NCBI RefSeq assembly: GCF_004570325.1
Contig: NZ_SPQO01000015.1
Span: 1 to 64,000 of the forward strand
Source: Mycobacterium sp. PS03-16
GTDB lineage: Bacteria > Actinomycetota > Actinomycetes > Mycobacteriales > Mycobacteriaceae
Reading direction: 5' to 3'
DNA length: 64,000 bases
Shown: in pieces, positions 43,431-51,850 of the stretch
How positions within the stretch are numbered: the first letter of the stretch is position 1
Layout of the letters: every line of letters starts with the position of its first letter
The notes under the pieces: model-generated
Database searches by the model: none
Seen by the model: the letters and a program-made list of their open reading frames with translations, nothing else
What the model was told of the DNA's origin: nothing
Program-made: the position numbers and the translations under genes

Positions 43431-44618
43431 GTGGCGAGTACAGGCTGGTTCGAGACCGTCGCCGAAGCGCAGCGGCGGGCGGCCAAACGCATTCCCCGTA
43501 GTGTCTACTCCGCGCTGGTCGCCGGCTCGGAGCGGGGCAGCACCGTCGACGACAACCTCGCGGCCTTCGGTGAGCTCGGCTTCGCGCCGCATGTGGCCGG
43601 CCTGTCGAGCAAGCGCGACCTCTCGACGACCGTGATGGGTCAGGCGATCTCGCTGCCGGTGTTCATCTCGCCGACCGGGGTCCAGGCCGTCCATCCCGAC
43701 GGCGAGGTCGCGGTGGCCAGGGCCGCCGCCGCTCGCGGTACGGCGATGAGTCTGAGCTCGTTCGCCAGCAAGCCGATCGAAGAGGTCGTCGAGGCGAATC
43801 CGCAGACGTTCTTCCAGATGTACTGGACGGGCGGCCGCGACAAACTCGTCACCCGGATGCAGCGAGCTCGGGCGGCCGGTGCGGTCGGCCTCATCCTCAC
43901 CACCGACTGGTCCTTCTCCAGCGGCCGGGACTGGGGCAGCCCGGCGATCCCGGAGAAGATGGACTGGCGCGCCATGCTGCGGTTCGCGCCCGAGGCCGTC
44001 ACCCGGCCCCGCTGGTTGGGCGAATTCGCCCGCGCCGGACGGGTTCCCGACCTGACCGCACCCAATCTGGCCGACGGCGGTGCGGCGCCCACATTCTTCG
44101 GCGCGTACGGCGAATGGATGCAGACCCCGCTGCCGACGTGGTCCGACATCGCGTGGCTGCGCGAGCAGTGGGGCGGGCCGTTCATGCTCAAGGGCGTGAT
44201 GCGGGTCGACGACGCCCGCCGGGCGGTCGCCGCCGGGGTCAGCGCGATATCGGTCTCCAACCACGGCGGCAACAACCTCGACGGCACGCCGGCGCCGATC
44301 CGGGCACTGCCCTCGATCGCCGCGGCCGTCGGTGACGAAGTCGAGATCGTGCTGGACGGGGGCATCCGGCGGGGCAGCGACGTCGTCAAGGCGTTGGCGC
44401 TGGGCGCCCGCGCGGTGATGATCGGCCGCGCCTACCTGTGGGGTCTGGCGGCAGGCGGCCAAGCCGGCGTGGAGAACGTCCTCGACATCATGCGCGGCGG
44501 AATCGACTCGGCCCTGCTCGGTCTCGGGCACTCCTCGGTGCAGGACCTCGGCCCGGCCGACCTCGTGATCCCGGACGGCTTCACTCGCCACCTCGGGGAA
44601 CAGCCCGTCAGCCGGTGA
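43431..44618 (+). CDS. mftD: pre-mycofactocin synthase MftD (FMN alpha-hydroxyacid oxidase family)
   Basis: 395 residues of the FMN-dependent (S)-2-hydroxy-acid oxidase barrel. Visible: RRAAKRIPRSVYSALVAGSERGSTVDDNLAAF, FISPTGVQAVHPDGEVAVARAA, MYWTGGRDK, LILTTDWSFSSGRDWG, the catalytic His in ISVSNHGGNNLDGTP, and GIRRGSDVVKALALGARAVMIGRAYLWGLAAGG. The NHGGNNLDGTP signature is typical of MftD and distinct from lactate dehydrogenases (NHGGR). It converts the amine of the MftC/E product to the quinone-like redox core. GTG start with a GAGGAG site. Last mft gene here; its end overlaps the LysR gene by 11 bases. Confidence 0.93.
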   Translation: MASTGWFETVAEAQRRAAKRIPRSVYSALVAGSERGSTVDDNLAAFGELGFAPHVAGLSSKRDLSTTVMGQAISLPVFISPTGVQAVHPDGEVAVARAAAARGTAMSLSSFASKPIEEVVEANPQTFFQMYWTGGRDKLVTRMQRARAAGAVGLILTTDWSFSSGRDWGSPAIPEKMDWRAMLRFAPEAVTRPRWLGEFARAGRVPDLTAPNLADGGAAPTFFGAYGEWMQTPLPTWSDIAWLREQWGGPFMLKGVMRVDDARRAVAAGVSAISVSNHGGNNLDGTPAPIRALPSIAAAVGDEVEIVLDGGIRRGSDVVKALALGARAVMIGRAYLWGLAAGGQAGVENVLDIMRGGIDSALLGLGHSSVQDLGPADLVIPDGFTRHLGEQPVSR

Positions 44619-45543
44619 TCGCGGTGAGGTGCGCCTCGGCGGACTGCTGCACCAGCTGCAGCACCCGCTGCAACATCGGGGTGAGACCGCCGCGCGCCCA
44701 GATCGCGTGCAGTTCGACCGGGCGCGCCGGATCCATGTCGGGATGCCCGCCGCCCACGTCGGTCAGCGACTTGTAGACCACGCCGTCGACCCGCAGCGCG
44801 GTCGCGCTGGCCGGCACCAGGGCCACCCCTTCCCCCGCGGCCACCAGCAGGACCGCGGTCAGCACCTGCTGGACGCGCTGGGTGATGCGCGGGTGGCCGT
44901 TGAACAGGAACCGCACGGTCAGTTCGTGGAAGTAGCGCGCCCGCTCCGGGTGGTAGCTGATCACCGGTAGCCCGTCGAACGCCTGCGGGGTCAGCGGTCC
45001 GATCCCGGCGGCCAGCGGATGGTCCGCGGGCACCACCGCGTAGAGCGGTTCGCGCGCCACGATCTCGGACGCGAGCGCGGCGGTGTCGAACGGCGGCCGC
45101 GCCAGGCCCAGGTCGAGCTCGCCGCGGCGGATGCCGTCGACCTGGGTGTTGGTCACCCCCTCCTGCAGCACGACCTGCACGTCGGGCAGTTCACTGCCCA
45201 GCAGTCCGAGCAGCGGCCCCAGGATGCCGATCGCCGACACCGCCGTGAAACCCAGCCGCAGCGTGCCCGCGGACCCGCGCTCGACCCGCTGTGCGTGCGT
45301 GGTGGCGCCCTCGAGTGTGTTGAGCATGCGGTAACAGTCCTCGAGAAACGCGATGCCGGCGGGCGTCAGCAACACCCGGCGGTTGTCGCGGTCCAGCAGC
45401 CCGGCCCCGACGGCGCGTTCGAGCTTCTGGATCTGGCGGCTCAGCGGGGGCTGGGTCATGGCCAACCGCTCGGCGGCGCGGCCGAAGTGCAACTCCTCCG
45501 CGACCGCGACGAAGCAGCGGATCTGATCCAGCGTCACCGTCAT
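44608..45543 (-). CDS. LysR-family regulator of the tct transporter
   Basis: 311 residues: N-terminal winged HTH (TLDQIRCFVAVAEELHFGRAAERLAMTQPPLSRQI) and a periplasmic-binding-like effector domain. Divergent from tctC with a 131-base gap, the classical arrangement for a LysR activator of a tricarboxylate or sugar-acid transporter; a short palindrome (ATGCCGCAT, 45563-45571) and AT-richer sequence occur there. The co-inducer is probably the transported acid; not known. Confidence 0.88.
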   Translation of the reverse strand: MTVTLDQIRCFVAVAEELHFGRAAERLAMTQPPLSRQIQKLERAVGAGLLDRDNRRVLLTPAGIAFLEDCYRMLNTLEGATTHAQRVERGSAGTLRLGFTAVSAIGILGPLLGLLGSELPDVQVVLQEGVTNTQVDGIRRGELDLGLARPPFDTAALASEIVAREPLYAVVPADHPLAAGIGPLTPQAFDGLPVISYHPERARYFHELTVRFLFNGHPRITQRVQQVLTAVLLVAAGEGVALVPASATALRVDGVVYKSLTDVGGGHPDMDPARPVELHAIWARGGLTPMLQRVLQLVQQSAEAHLTAITG

Positions 45544-45562
45544 GCACCAAAAGTATCAAGTA

Positions 45563-45571
45563 ATGCCGCAT
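45563..45571. promoter_or_regulatory. short palindrome in LysR-tctC spacer
   Basis: ATGC-C-GCAT lies 20 bases upstream of the LysR start and about 100 bases upstream of tctC. LysR sites are usually short T-N11-A palindromes; this one is only suggestive. Confidence 0.25.
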
Positions 45572-45674
45572 AGGGCTTGGACAGGTATCACCAACTGTTC
45601 TTACCGTGTATCCAGGTGACGCACGCCATACCGGCGGCTCAACGAAGTGCTAGTCACGCAGACAGGAGATTTCC

Positions 45675-46688
45675 ATGGCGATCGCTACCCGCACCCGCTT
45701 CCGCACCGGCCTGGTGGCCTCGGCCGCGGCCGCCCTGACCCTCACGGCGTGCGGTGGGGTCGAGACGTCGACCGGCGGCGGCGAGGAGGGCGCGAACTAC
45801 CCGTCCGGCACGGTCGAGATGTACGTCGGCGCGTCGGCCGGCGGTTCGAGCGACCTGATCAGCCGCGCGGTGTCCAAGGGGCTGTCCGACAGCCTCGGCG
45901 CGTCCTTCCCGGTGATCAACCGCGAGGGCGCCAACGGTGCGCTGGCCGCCGCCGAGATCGCCAACGCCAAGCCGGACGGCTCCAAGATCGGCATCCAGAA
46001 CGCCTCGCTGTTCACCATCACCCCGCTGGCCGTGGCGCCCGACGAGGTCACCAACATCGACCAGTTCGACGTGGTGCACGGCGTCTCCCGCGACGACTAC
46101 GTGCTGGTCGCCAGCCCGGGCAGCGGCTTCCGCTCGCTCGCCGACATGCAGGCCTCGCCGAACGTGGTGCGCTACGGCACCACCGGCGTCGGCACCGGTG
46201 CGCAGCTGTCGGCCGCGCTGCTGTTCAAGACCAGCAACGTCAACTCCCAGGCCGTGCCGTTCGACGGCGGCGCCCCGGCCCTGGCTGCCGTGCTGGGCAA
46301 CCAGGTCGACGTGGCCAGCATCCAGGTCGGTGAGGCGATCGAGAACATCCAGTCCAACAAGCTGGTCCCCCTCGCGGTGTTCGGCCCCGAGCGCATCGAG
46401 TACCTGCCCGACGTGCCGACCGCCAAGGAGCAGGGTCTGGACGTCGAGGTGACGCAGTACCGCTTCATGACCGTCCCCAAGGGCACTCCGCAGGACGTCA
46501 AGGACCGGCTCGTCGAGGGCATGAAGGCCACCTTCGAGACCGAGGAGTACCAGGAGTTCAACAAGCAGAACAGCCTGACTCCGATGGACATCTCCGGTGA
46601 AGAGGTGCTCGAGCAGCTCGAGTCGGACAAGCAGCGGTACGCCGACCTGGTGCAGCAGTACGGCATCAACCTGCGCGACGAAGGCTGA
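45675..46688 (+). CDS. tctC: tripartite tricarboxylate transporter solute-binding lipoprotein TctC
   Basis: 337-residue extracytoplasmic binding protein. Signal peptide with lipobox LTAC (lipidation Cys26), then VEMYVGASAGGSSDLISRAVSKGL, EGANGALAAAEIANAKPDGSKIG and FDGGAPALAAVLGNQVDVAS, the Bug/TctC family signature. It delivers a carboxylate (citrate-like, or a sugar acid given the neighbouring enolase) to TctAB. First gene of tctCBA, 2 bases before tctB. AGGAGAT ribosome site. Confidence 0.92.
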   Translation: MAIATRTRFRTGLVASAAAALTLTACGGVETSTGGGEEGANYPSGTVEMYVGASAGGSSDLISRAVSKGLSDSLGASFPVINREGANGALAAAEIANAKPDGSKIGIQNASLFTITPLAVAPDEVTNIDQFDVVHGVSRDDYVLVASPGSGFRSLADMQASPNVVRYGTTGVGTGAQLSAALLFKTSNVNSQAVPFDGGAPALAAVLGNQVDVASIQVGEAIENIQSNKLVPLAVFGPERIEYLPDVPTAKEQGLDVEVTQYRFMTVPKGTPQDVKDRLVEGMKATFETEEYQEFNKQNSLTPMDISGEEVLEQLESDKQRYADLVQQYGINLRDEG

Positions 46689-46690
46689 CC

Positions 46691-47272
46691 ATGAAGGACA
46701 GCGTCGACAGCCCGGTCTCGGATCCCGCCGAGGATCCGCGCGACCAGCACGATCACCCGCACACCCGCGACATCCTCCACGAGATCGAGGAGGAGATCGC
46801 ACACGAGATGGAGGAGGACCGCCCGCCGCAGGGCGGTCCGCTCTACCAGACCGTGGGCGCACTGGTGGGCGTCGCGGTCGGTGTCGCCGGCGGATTCTTC
46901 TCCTGGGGCTACGGCCTGGGCTCGCTGAACGAGCCCGGACCCGGCCTATGGCCCTTCATCGTCAGCGTCGCGATCACGCTGATGTCGGTGGGTCTGCTGG
47001 TGGCCGGCCGGGGCCTGACCGATGCGGAGGCCTTCACCCGCAGCAGCTGGCTGCCGGTGATCGGCGTGATCACGTTCATCGCGTTCGGGTTCCTGATGCC
47101 GGTGATCGGCTTCGAGATCCCGGCCCTGGTGCTCGGCGTGATCTGGCTGCGGTTCCTGGGTAGGGAGACCTGGCGTAGCACGCTCATCACCAGCGTGGTG
47201 ACCGTAACGGTCTTCTACCTCCTGTTCCTCTACGGGCTGCGAATCCCGCTGCCGCACTTGATCTCTCTGTGA
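46691..47272 (+). CDS. tctB: tripartite tricarboxylate transporter small membrane subunit TctB
   Basis: 193 residues: an acidic hydrophilic N-terminus (about 1-50, EIEEEIAHEMEEDRPP) and four membrane helices, with LNEPGPGLWPFIVSVAITL as the family signature. Small subunit paired with TctA. It starts 2 bases after tctC and precedes tctA by 20 bases. The acidic extension is unusually long for the family, though its role is unknown. Confidence 0.87.
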   Translation: MKDSVDSPVSDPAEDPRDQHDHPHTRDILHEIEEEIAHEMEEDRPPQGGPLYQTVGALVGVAVGVAGGFFSWGYGLGSLNEPGPGLWPFIVSVAITLMSVGLLVAGRGLTDAEAFTRSSWLPVIGVITFIAFGFLMPVIGFEIPALVLGVIWLRFLGRETWRSTLITSVVTVTVFYLLFLYGLRIPLPHLISL

Positions 47273-47292
47273 AAAGCGACGTGTAGAACACC

Positions 47293-48822
47293 ATGGACAT
47301 CAACGCATTCCTCGACGGGTTCGCGCTCGTCTTAGAGCCGCAGAACATCCTCTACTGCCTGGCGGGCGTGCTGATCGGCATGATCATCGGCGTGCTGCCC
47401 GGCCTCGGCCCGGCCGCCACGATCGCGATCCTGCTGCCGATCACCTACACCATCGATCCGGTGTCGGCGATCATCATGCTCGCCGGCATCTACTACGGCG
47501 CCCAGTACGGCGGCACCATCACCTCGGTGCTGCTGCGGCTACCCGGCGAAGCGTCCTCGGTGGTCACCGTCTTCGACGGCTTCGCCCTGGCCAAACAGGG
47601 CAAAGCCGGCACCGCGCTCGGTATCGCCGCCATCGGATCCTTTGTCGGCGCCACCATCTCGATCATCGGACTGACCCTGCTGGCCCCGGTGGTGGCGAGT
47701 GTGGCGCTCGACTTCGGGCCGCCGGAGTACGCCGCACTGGCCCTGCTCGGCGTGCTGCTCGTGGCGACCATCGGGAGCGGCAACAAGCTCAAGGCGCTGA
47801 TCGCCGGCGCCATCGGTCTGCTACTGGCGACGGTCGGGCGCGACAGCTTCACCGGCGCCGAGCGGTTCACCTTCGACAGCCTCAACCTCGCCGACGGCAT
47901 CGACTTCGTCGTCGTGGCCATGGGCCTGTTCGGTGTCGGCGAGATCCTCTACAACCTCGAACAGCGCCACCGCAAGGTGCAGCCGCCCGCCAAGGTCGGC
48001 AACGTGTGGCCGTCACGCAAGGACCTCAAGCAGTCCTCGGGCGCCATCGGCCGCGGTTCGATCATCGGCTTCGTGCTCGGCGTGCTGCCCGGCGGCGGCG
48101 CGGTGCTGTCCTCGATCGTCGCCTACGCCACCGAGAAGCGCCGGGCCAAGGATCCGTCGCGGTTCGGGCGCGGTGCGGTGGAGGGCGTCGCCGCCCCGGA
48201 GACCGCGAACAACGCCGCGGCCACCTCGTCATTCATCCCGCTGCTGACCATCGGCCTGCCGGCCAACGCCTCGATGGCCATGCTGTTCGGTGCGCTGCTG
48301 ATCCTGGGCGTCTCGCCCGGACCCCAGCTGGTCGACGAGAACCCGGATGTGTTCTGGGGCGTCATCAACTCGATGTACATCGGCAACCTGCTGCTGCTCA
48401 TCCTGAGCATCCCGCTGGTCGGGTTGTTCGTCCGCATCCTGCGGGTGCGGCCGGCGATCCTGGCGCCGATCACCGCGCTGATCACGATCCTGGGCGTCTA
48501 CACGATCAACAACTCGACCTTCGACATCTTCCTGATGATCGGTTTCGGCATCATCGGCTACCTGATGAAGAAGGCCGGCTTCGACCCCGGCCCGATGGTG
48601 CTGGCGTTCGTGCTGGGCTCGATCATCGAATCCAGCACCCGCCGTTCGCTGTTGATCTTCGGCGGCGACCCGACCGGCTTCATCACCCGGCCGATCTCGG
48701 GGACCATCCTGGCGATCTTCCTGCTCCTGATTCTGCTGCCGCTGATCCGGCACCTCCTCCACCTGCGGAAGGCCAAGAAGGACGACGCTCACAAGGCCGA
48801 CTCCGACAAGGTCGGCGTCTGA
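47293..48822 (+). CDS. tctA: tripartite tricarboxylate transporter large membrane subunit TctA
   Basis: 509 residues, about twelve membrane helices. Signature stretches: IGVLPGLGPAATIAILLPITY, AGIYYGAQYGGTITSVLLRLPGEASSVVT, LGVLPGGGAVLSSIVAYATEK and APETANNAAATSSFIPLLTIGLPANASMAM, all typical of the TctA (DUF112) pore. Completes the transporter with TctB and TctC. A GntR gene follows on the opposite strand with only one base between stop codons. Confidence 0.95.
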   Translation: MDINAFLDGFALVLEPQNILYCLAGVLIGMIIGVLPGLGPAATIAILLPITYTIDPVSAIIMLAGIYYGAQYGGTITSVLLRLPGEASSVVTVFDGFALAKQGKAGTALGIAAIGSFVGATISIIGLTLLAPVVASVALDFGPPEYAALALLGVLLVATIGSGNKLKALIAGAIGLLLATVGRDSFTGAERFTFDSLNLADGIDFVVVAMGLFGVGEILYNLEQRHRKVQPPAKVGNVWPSRKDLKQSSGAIGRGSIIGFVLGVLPGGGAVLSSIVAYATEKRRAKDPSRFGRGAVEGVAAPETANNAAATSSFIPLLTIGLPANASMAMLFGALLILGVSPGPQLVDENPDVFWGVINSMYIGNLLLLILSIPLVGLFVRILRVRPAILAPITALITILGVYTINNSTFDIFLMIGFGIIGYLMKKAGFDPGPMVLAFVLGSIIESSTRRSLLIFGGDPTGFITRPISGTILAIFLLLILLPLIRHLLHLRKAKKDDAHKADSDKVGV

Positions 48823-48823
48823 G

Positions 48824-49510
48824 CTAGCGGCCGCCGGCGTCCAGGCGCCGGCGGCTGTTGCCCAGGTGGACACGCATCGCGGCCCGGGCGGTGTCGGCTT
48901 CGCCGGCCAGTACCGCGGCCGCGATGTCGTCGTGTTCGCGGCGCACGCGCTCGACGTGACCGGTGTCGCTCATCGAATACGCGTCGCCCAACCGGGTTCT
49001 CGGCAGCATGATCATCATCGGGCCCAGTGAGTCGAGCAGTTCGAGGCAGAACCGGTTGCCGCTGACGGCCGCGATGGCCCGGTGGAAGGCGAAGTCCGCC
49101 TCGACGGCGTCCTCGGCCTCGGCGGCCAGGAACGCCGCCAGCGCCGCCCGCACGGTGCGCCGGCCCGCGGCGTCGATGCGGGCGGCGGCCAGCGCGGCGG
49201 TCTCGCTCTCCACGCCGAGCCGGAAGTCGATCATGTCGAGGATGTCGCGGTGGGTGCGCAGCGCATCGGTCTCGACGGTGAACGGCGTGGGATCGGGCAC
49301 CGCGAGCACGAAAGAGCCGCGGCCCTGGAAAGTTTCGATGAGCCCCTCGGCGCGCAGCCGGGTGACGGCCTCGCGCACCACGGTGCGCGAGACGCCGAAC
49401 TCATCGATGAGTTCGGCCTCGGACGGCAGTTTGTGTCCGGGCGGGAGGGCGCCGGTGAAGATCTTGTCCTTGACACCGGCGACCACCCGCGCCGCGAGAT
49501 TCGTGCTCAC
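48824..49510 (-). CDS. GntR-family regulator, FadR/FCD subfamily
   Basis: 228 residues: N-terminal winged HTH (IFTGALPPGHKLPSEAELIDEFGVSRTVVREAV, GLIETFQGRGSFVL) and a C-terminal FCD ligand domain with metal-binding-type residues (DIIDFR... FHRAIAAVSGN, EHDDIAAAVLAG). Located 7 bases after the enolase-family gene on the same strand, so probably encoded in one transcript with it. A perfect palindrome of FadR type upstream of that gene (50651-50669) is its likely operator. Ligand probably a sugar acid, by context. Confidence 0.9.
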   Translation of the reverse strand: MSTNLAARVVAGVKDKIFTGALPPGHKLPSEAELIDEFGVSRTVVREAVTRLRAEGLIETFQGRGSFVLAVPDPTPFTVETDALRTHRDILDMIDFRLGVESETAALAAARIDAAGRRTVRAALAAFLAAEAEDAVEADFAFHRAIAAVSGNRFCLELLDSLGPMMIMLPRTRLGDAYSMSDTGHVERVRREHDDIAAAVLAGEADTARAAMRVHLGNSRRRLDAGGR

Positions 49511-49517
49511 CGCACGA

Positions 49518-50639
49518 TCATCGCGTACCGAAGGACGCCGACTCCTTGGTCAGTGCCCGCATCGTGTCGCTGAGCGTGAAGCCCAGGCCGGGCCGCTCGG
49601 GCAGGTACATGCGGCCGTCGCGGATCTCGATGCGCTCGTTGAACAACGGGTTGAGCCATTCGAAGTGTTCGACCCACGGCTCGGTCGGATAGGTGGCCGC
49701 CAGGTGCAGGTGGATCTCCATGGCGTAGTGCGGGGCCAGGGCCAGGCCGGCCTGCGAGGCCAGCGTCGCGAAGCGCAGGAACGGCGTGATGCCGCCGATA
49801 CGCGGGGCATCGGGCTGGACGATGCCGCGGTAGCCGGCGTCGAGCAGGGCGAGGTGTTCGGGCACCGAGGTGAGCATCTCCCCGGTCGCGATCGGGGTGT
49901 CGAAGGTGCGGCTGAGGTCGGCGTGGCCGACGGCGTCCCACGCGTCGAGGGGCTCCTCGATCCAGATCAGGTCGAACTGCTCGAGTTCTCGGCACATGCG
50001 CCGGGCGCGGGCCCGGTCCCACTGCTGGTTGGCGTCGACCATCAGCGGGACGTCGCCGAGGTGGTCGCGGATCGCGGCGACGCGCTCCAGATCGAGCTGC
50101 CAATCCGGTTGTCCCACCTTGATTTTGATGCCGCCGATACCCGATTCCAGCGAGGCGGTGGCCTTCTCCTTGATCTCGTCGACAGAGGCCTGCAGGAACC
50201 CGCCGGAGGTGTTGTACACCCGGCAGGAGTCGCGGTGCGCGCCGATCAACTTGGCCAGCGGCAGGCCCGCCCGGCGGGCCTTGAGGTCCCACAGCGCGAC
50301 GTCGAGCGCGGCGATGGCCTGGGTGGCGGTGCCGGAGCGGCCGACGGACGCACCCGCCCACAGCAGCGACTGGTAGATCTTGTCGACGTCGGACGGGTCC
50401 TGCCCGAGCGCGGTCTCGGCCACTTCGCACAGGTGCGTGTACTGGGCCCGCCCGCCGGCCCGCTTGGAATAGCTGAAACCCATTCCCTCGAAACCGTCTT
50501 CGGTGCTGACCTCGACGAACAGCAGCACCGTCTCGGTGAGCGGCTTCTGCCTGCCGGTCAGCACCTTGGCGTCGCTGACGGGGTTGTCGAGGGGCAGAAC
50601 CACATGCGACAGCGTGAGGCTCTTGATCCGGTCGGCCAC
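49518..50639 (-). CDS. enolase-superfamily sugar-acid dehydratase (mandelate racemase subgroup, talarate/galactarate-like)
   Basis: 373 residues with a complete mandelate-racemase-type active site: K172-x-K174 (GGIKIKVGQ), metal ligands Asp202, Glu228 (IWIEEPLDAWD) and Glu254 (ATGEMLT), Asp277 (QPDAPRIGG) and His304 (LAPHYAMEIH). The APHYAMEIHLHLAATYP stretch resembles L-talarate/galactarate dehydratases, which dehydrate aldaric acids to keto acids. Paired with a GntR gene and next to the tct transporter, so uptake and first step of sugar-acid breakdown. Substrate is inferred, not shown. Confidence 0.85.
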   Translation of the reverse strand: MADRIKSLTLSHVVLPLDNPVSDAKVLTGRQKPLTETVLLFVEVSTEDGFEGMGFSYSKRAGGRAQYTHLCEVAETALGQDPSDVDKIYQSLLWAGASVGRSGTATQAIAALDVALWDLKARRAGLPLAKLIGAHRDSCRVYNTSGGFLQASVDEIKEKATASLESGIGGIKIKVGQPDWQLDLERVAAIRDHLGDVPLMVDANQQWDRARARRMCRELEQFDLIWIEEPLDAWDAVGHADLSRTFDTPIATGEMLTSVPEHLALLDAGYRGIVQPDAPRIGGITPFLRFATLASQAGLALAPHYAMEIHLHLAATYPTEPWVEHFEWLNPLFNERIEIRDGRMYLPERPGLGFTLSDTMRALTKESASFGTR

Positions 50640-50650
50640 GAATGCTCCTT

Positions 50651-50669
50651 AAGCTTGTATGACAAGCTT
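50651..50669. promoter_or_regulatory. GntR (FadR-type) operator upstream of the sugar-acid dehydratase
   Basis: AAGCTTGT-ATG-ACAAGCTT, perfect 8-base arms, 12 bases upstream of the dehydratase ATG. The core TTGTATGACAA is the classical FadR-subfamily operator pattern. Probable autoregulated site of the GntR protein encoded at 48824-49510. Confidence 0.75.
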
Positions 50670-50702
50670 CAAGTTATCAGACGAGTAGTGACCGGTCCAG
50701 GG

Positions 50703-51815
50703 TCAGTTGAACTCGATCACCTGTCGCACGGCCTTGCCCTCGGCCAGCCGGTCCATGGCGGTGTTGATGTCGTCGAGCGAAATAGTCGAGGAGACAAGGG
50801 TTTCCACCGGCAGCCGGCCGGCGCGCCAGAGCTCGACGAAGCGCGGGATGTCCCGGGCGGGCACCGCTGACCCCAGGTAGCTCCCGATCAGCGACCGGCC
50901 CTCGGCGACGAATCCCAGCGGCGCGATGGACAGCCGGGCGTCCGGCCGGGGGAGCCCGACGGTCACCGTGCGCCCGCCGGGTGCGGTGTGTGCGATCGCG
51001 GTCTCCAAGGCGACGGGGTGGCCGACCGCTTCGATCACCACGGTCGCCTTGAGGTCGCGTTCGGCGGCCTCGGCCGGGGTGTAGGCGGCGTTGATGCCCA
51101 TGGCGCGGGCGCGTTCCAGTTTCTCCTCCACCTGGTCGATGCCGACGACGTCGACGCCGTCGAAAGCCATGGCGGTGATCATCGCGGCCATCCCGACGCC
51201 GCCGAGCCCGACGATGGCCACCGTCTGGCCGGGTGCGGGTCTGCCCACGTTGAGTACCGCGCCGCCTCCGGTGAGCACCGCGCATCCCAGCAGGGAGGCG
51301 ACCACGGCGGGTACGTCGTCGTCGACCGGCACCACCGAGTGGCGGTCGACCACCGCGTGGGTGGCGAACCCGGACACGCCGAGGTGGTGGAAGACCGGCG
51401 CGCCGTCGCGGCGCAGCCGGATCTCGCCCTGCATCAGGGTGCCCGCGGCGTTGGCGGCGCTGCCGGGCTCGCAGGGGGTGAGGCCGTCGGTGGCGCAGGC
51501 GCGGCAGTGCCCGCAGCGCGGCAGGAACGTCATCACGACCCGCTGGCCGATCGCGAGGTCGGAGCCGCCGGGGCCGGTCTCCTCCACGACGCCGGCGGCC
51601 TCGTGGCCCAGCAGCATCGGGACCGGACGGACCCGGTTGCCGTCGACCACCGACAGGTCCGAATGGCACAGGCCGGCCGCCTCGATGCGGATCAGCAGTT
51701 CGCCGGGGCCCGGACCGTCGAGTTCGAGCTCGGACACCGAGAGGGGAGTGGACTCCCCGAAAGGGCGCGGCCGGCCGATCTCTTCGAGCACGGCGCCGCG
51801 GATCGTGATCGTCAT
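50703..51815 (-). CDS. zinc-containing alcohol dehydrogenase, adhE1/Rv0162c-like
   Basis: 370 residues. Catalytic zinc: Cys in AAGLCHSDLSVVDG, His in MLLGHEAAGVVEE; structural zinc Cys set CGHCRACATDGLTPC; cofactor motif VAIVGLGGVGMAAMITAMAF with acidic VVGIDQVEEKLERA (NAD). Class III-like long-chain MDR dehydrogenase. The order ADH, thioesterase, SRPBCC, GntR, fadD5 equals Rv0162c-Rv0166. ATG 51815 (MTITIRG) chosen; an upstream in-frame start adds only 11 residues overlapping the divergent promoter. Confidence 0.9.
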   Translation of the reverse strand: MTITIRGAVLEEIGRPRPFGESTPLSVSELELDGPGPGELLIRIEAAGLCHSDLSVVDGNRVRPVPMLLGHEAAGVVEETGPGGSDLAIGQRVVMTFLPRCGHCRACATDGLTPCEPGSAANAAGTLMQGEIRLRRDGAPVFHHLGVSGFATHAVVDRHSVVPVDDDVPAVVASLLGCAVLTGGGAVLNVGRPAPGQTVAIVGLGGVGMAAMITAMAFDGVDVVGIDQVEEKLERARAMGINAAYTPAEAAERDLKATVVIEAVGHPVALETAIAHTAPGGRTVTVGLPRPDARLSIAPLGFVAEGRSLIGSYLGSAVPARDIPRFVELWRAGRLPVETLVSSTISLDDINTAMDRLAEGKAVRQVIEFN

Positions 51816-51850
51816 GCAGACCAGACTGCCCCCACTGGGACACTGCATGC

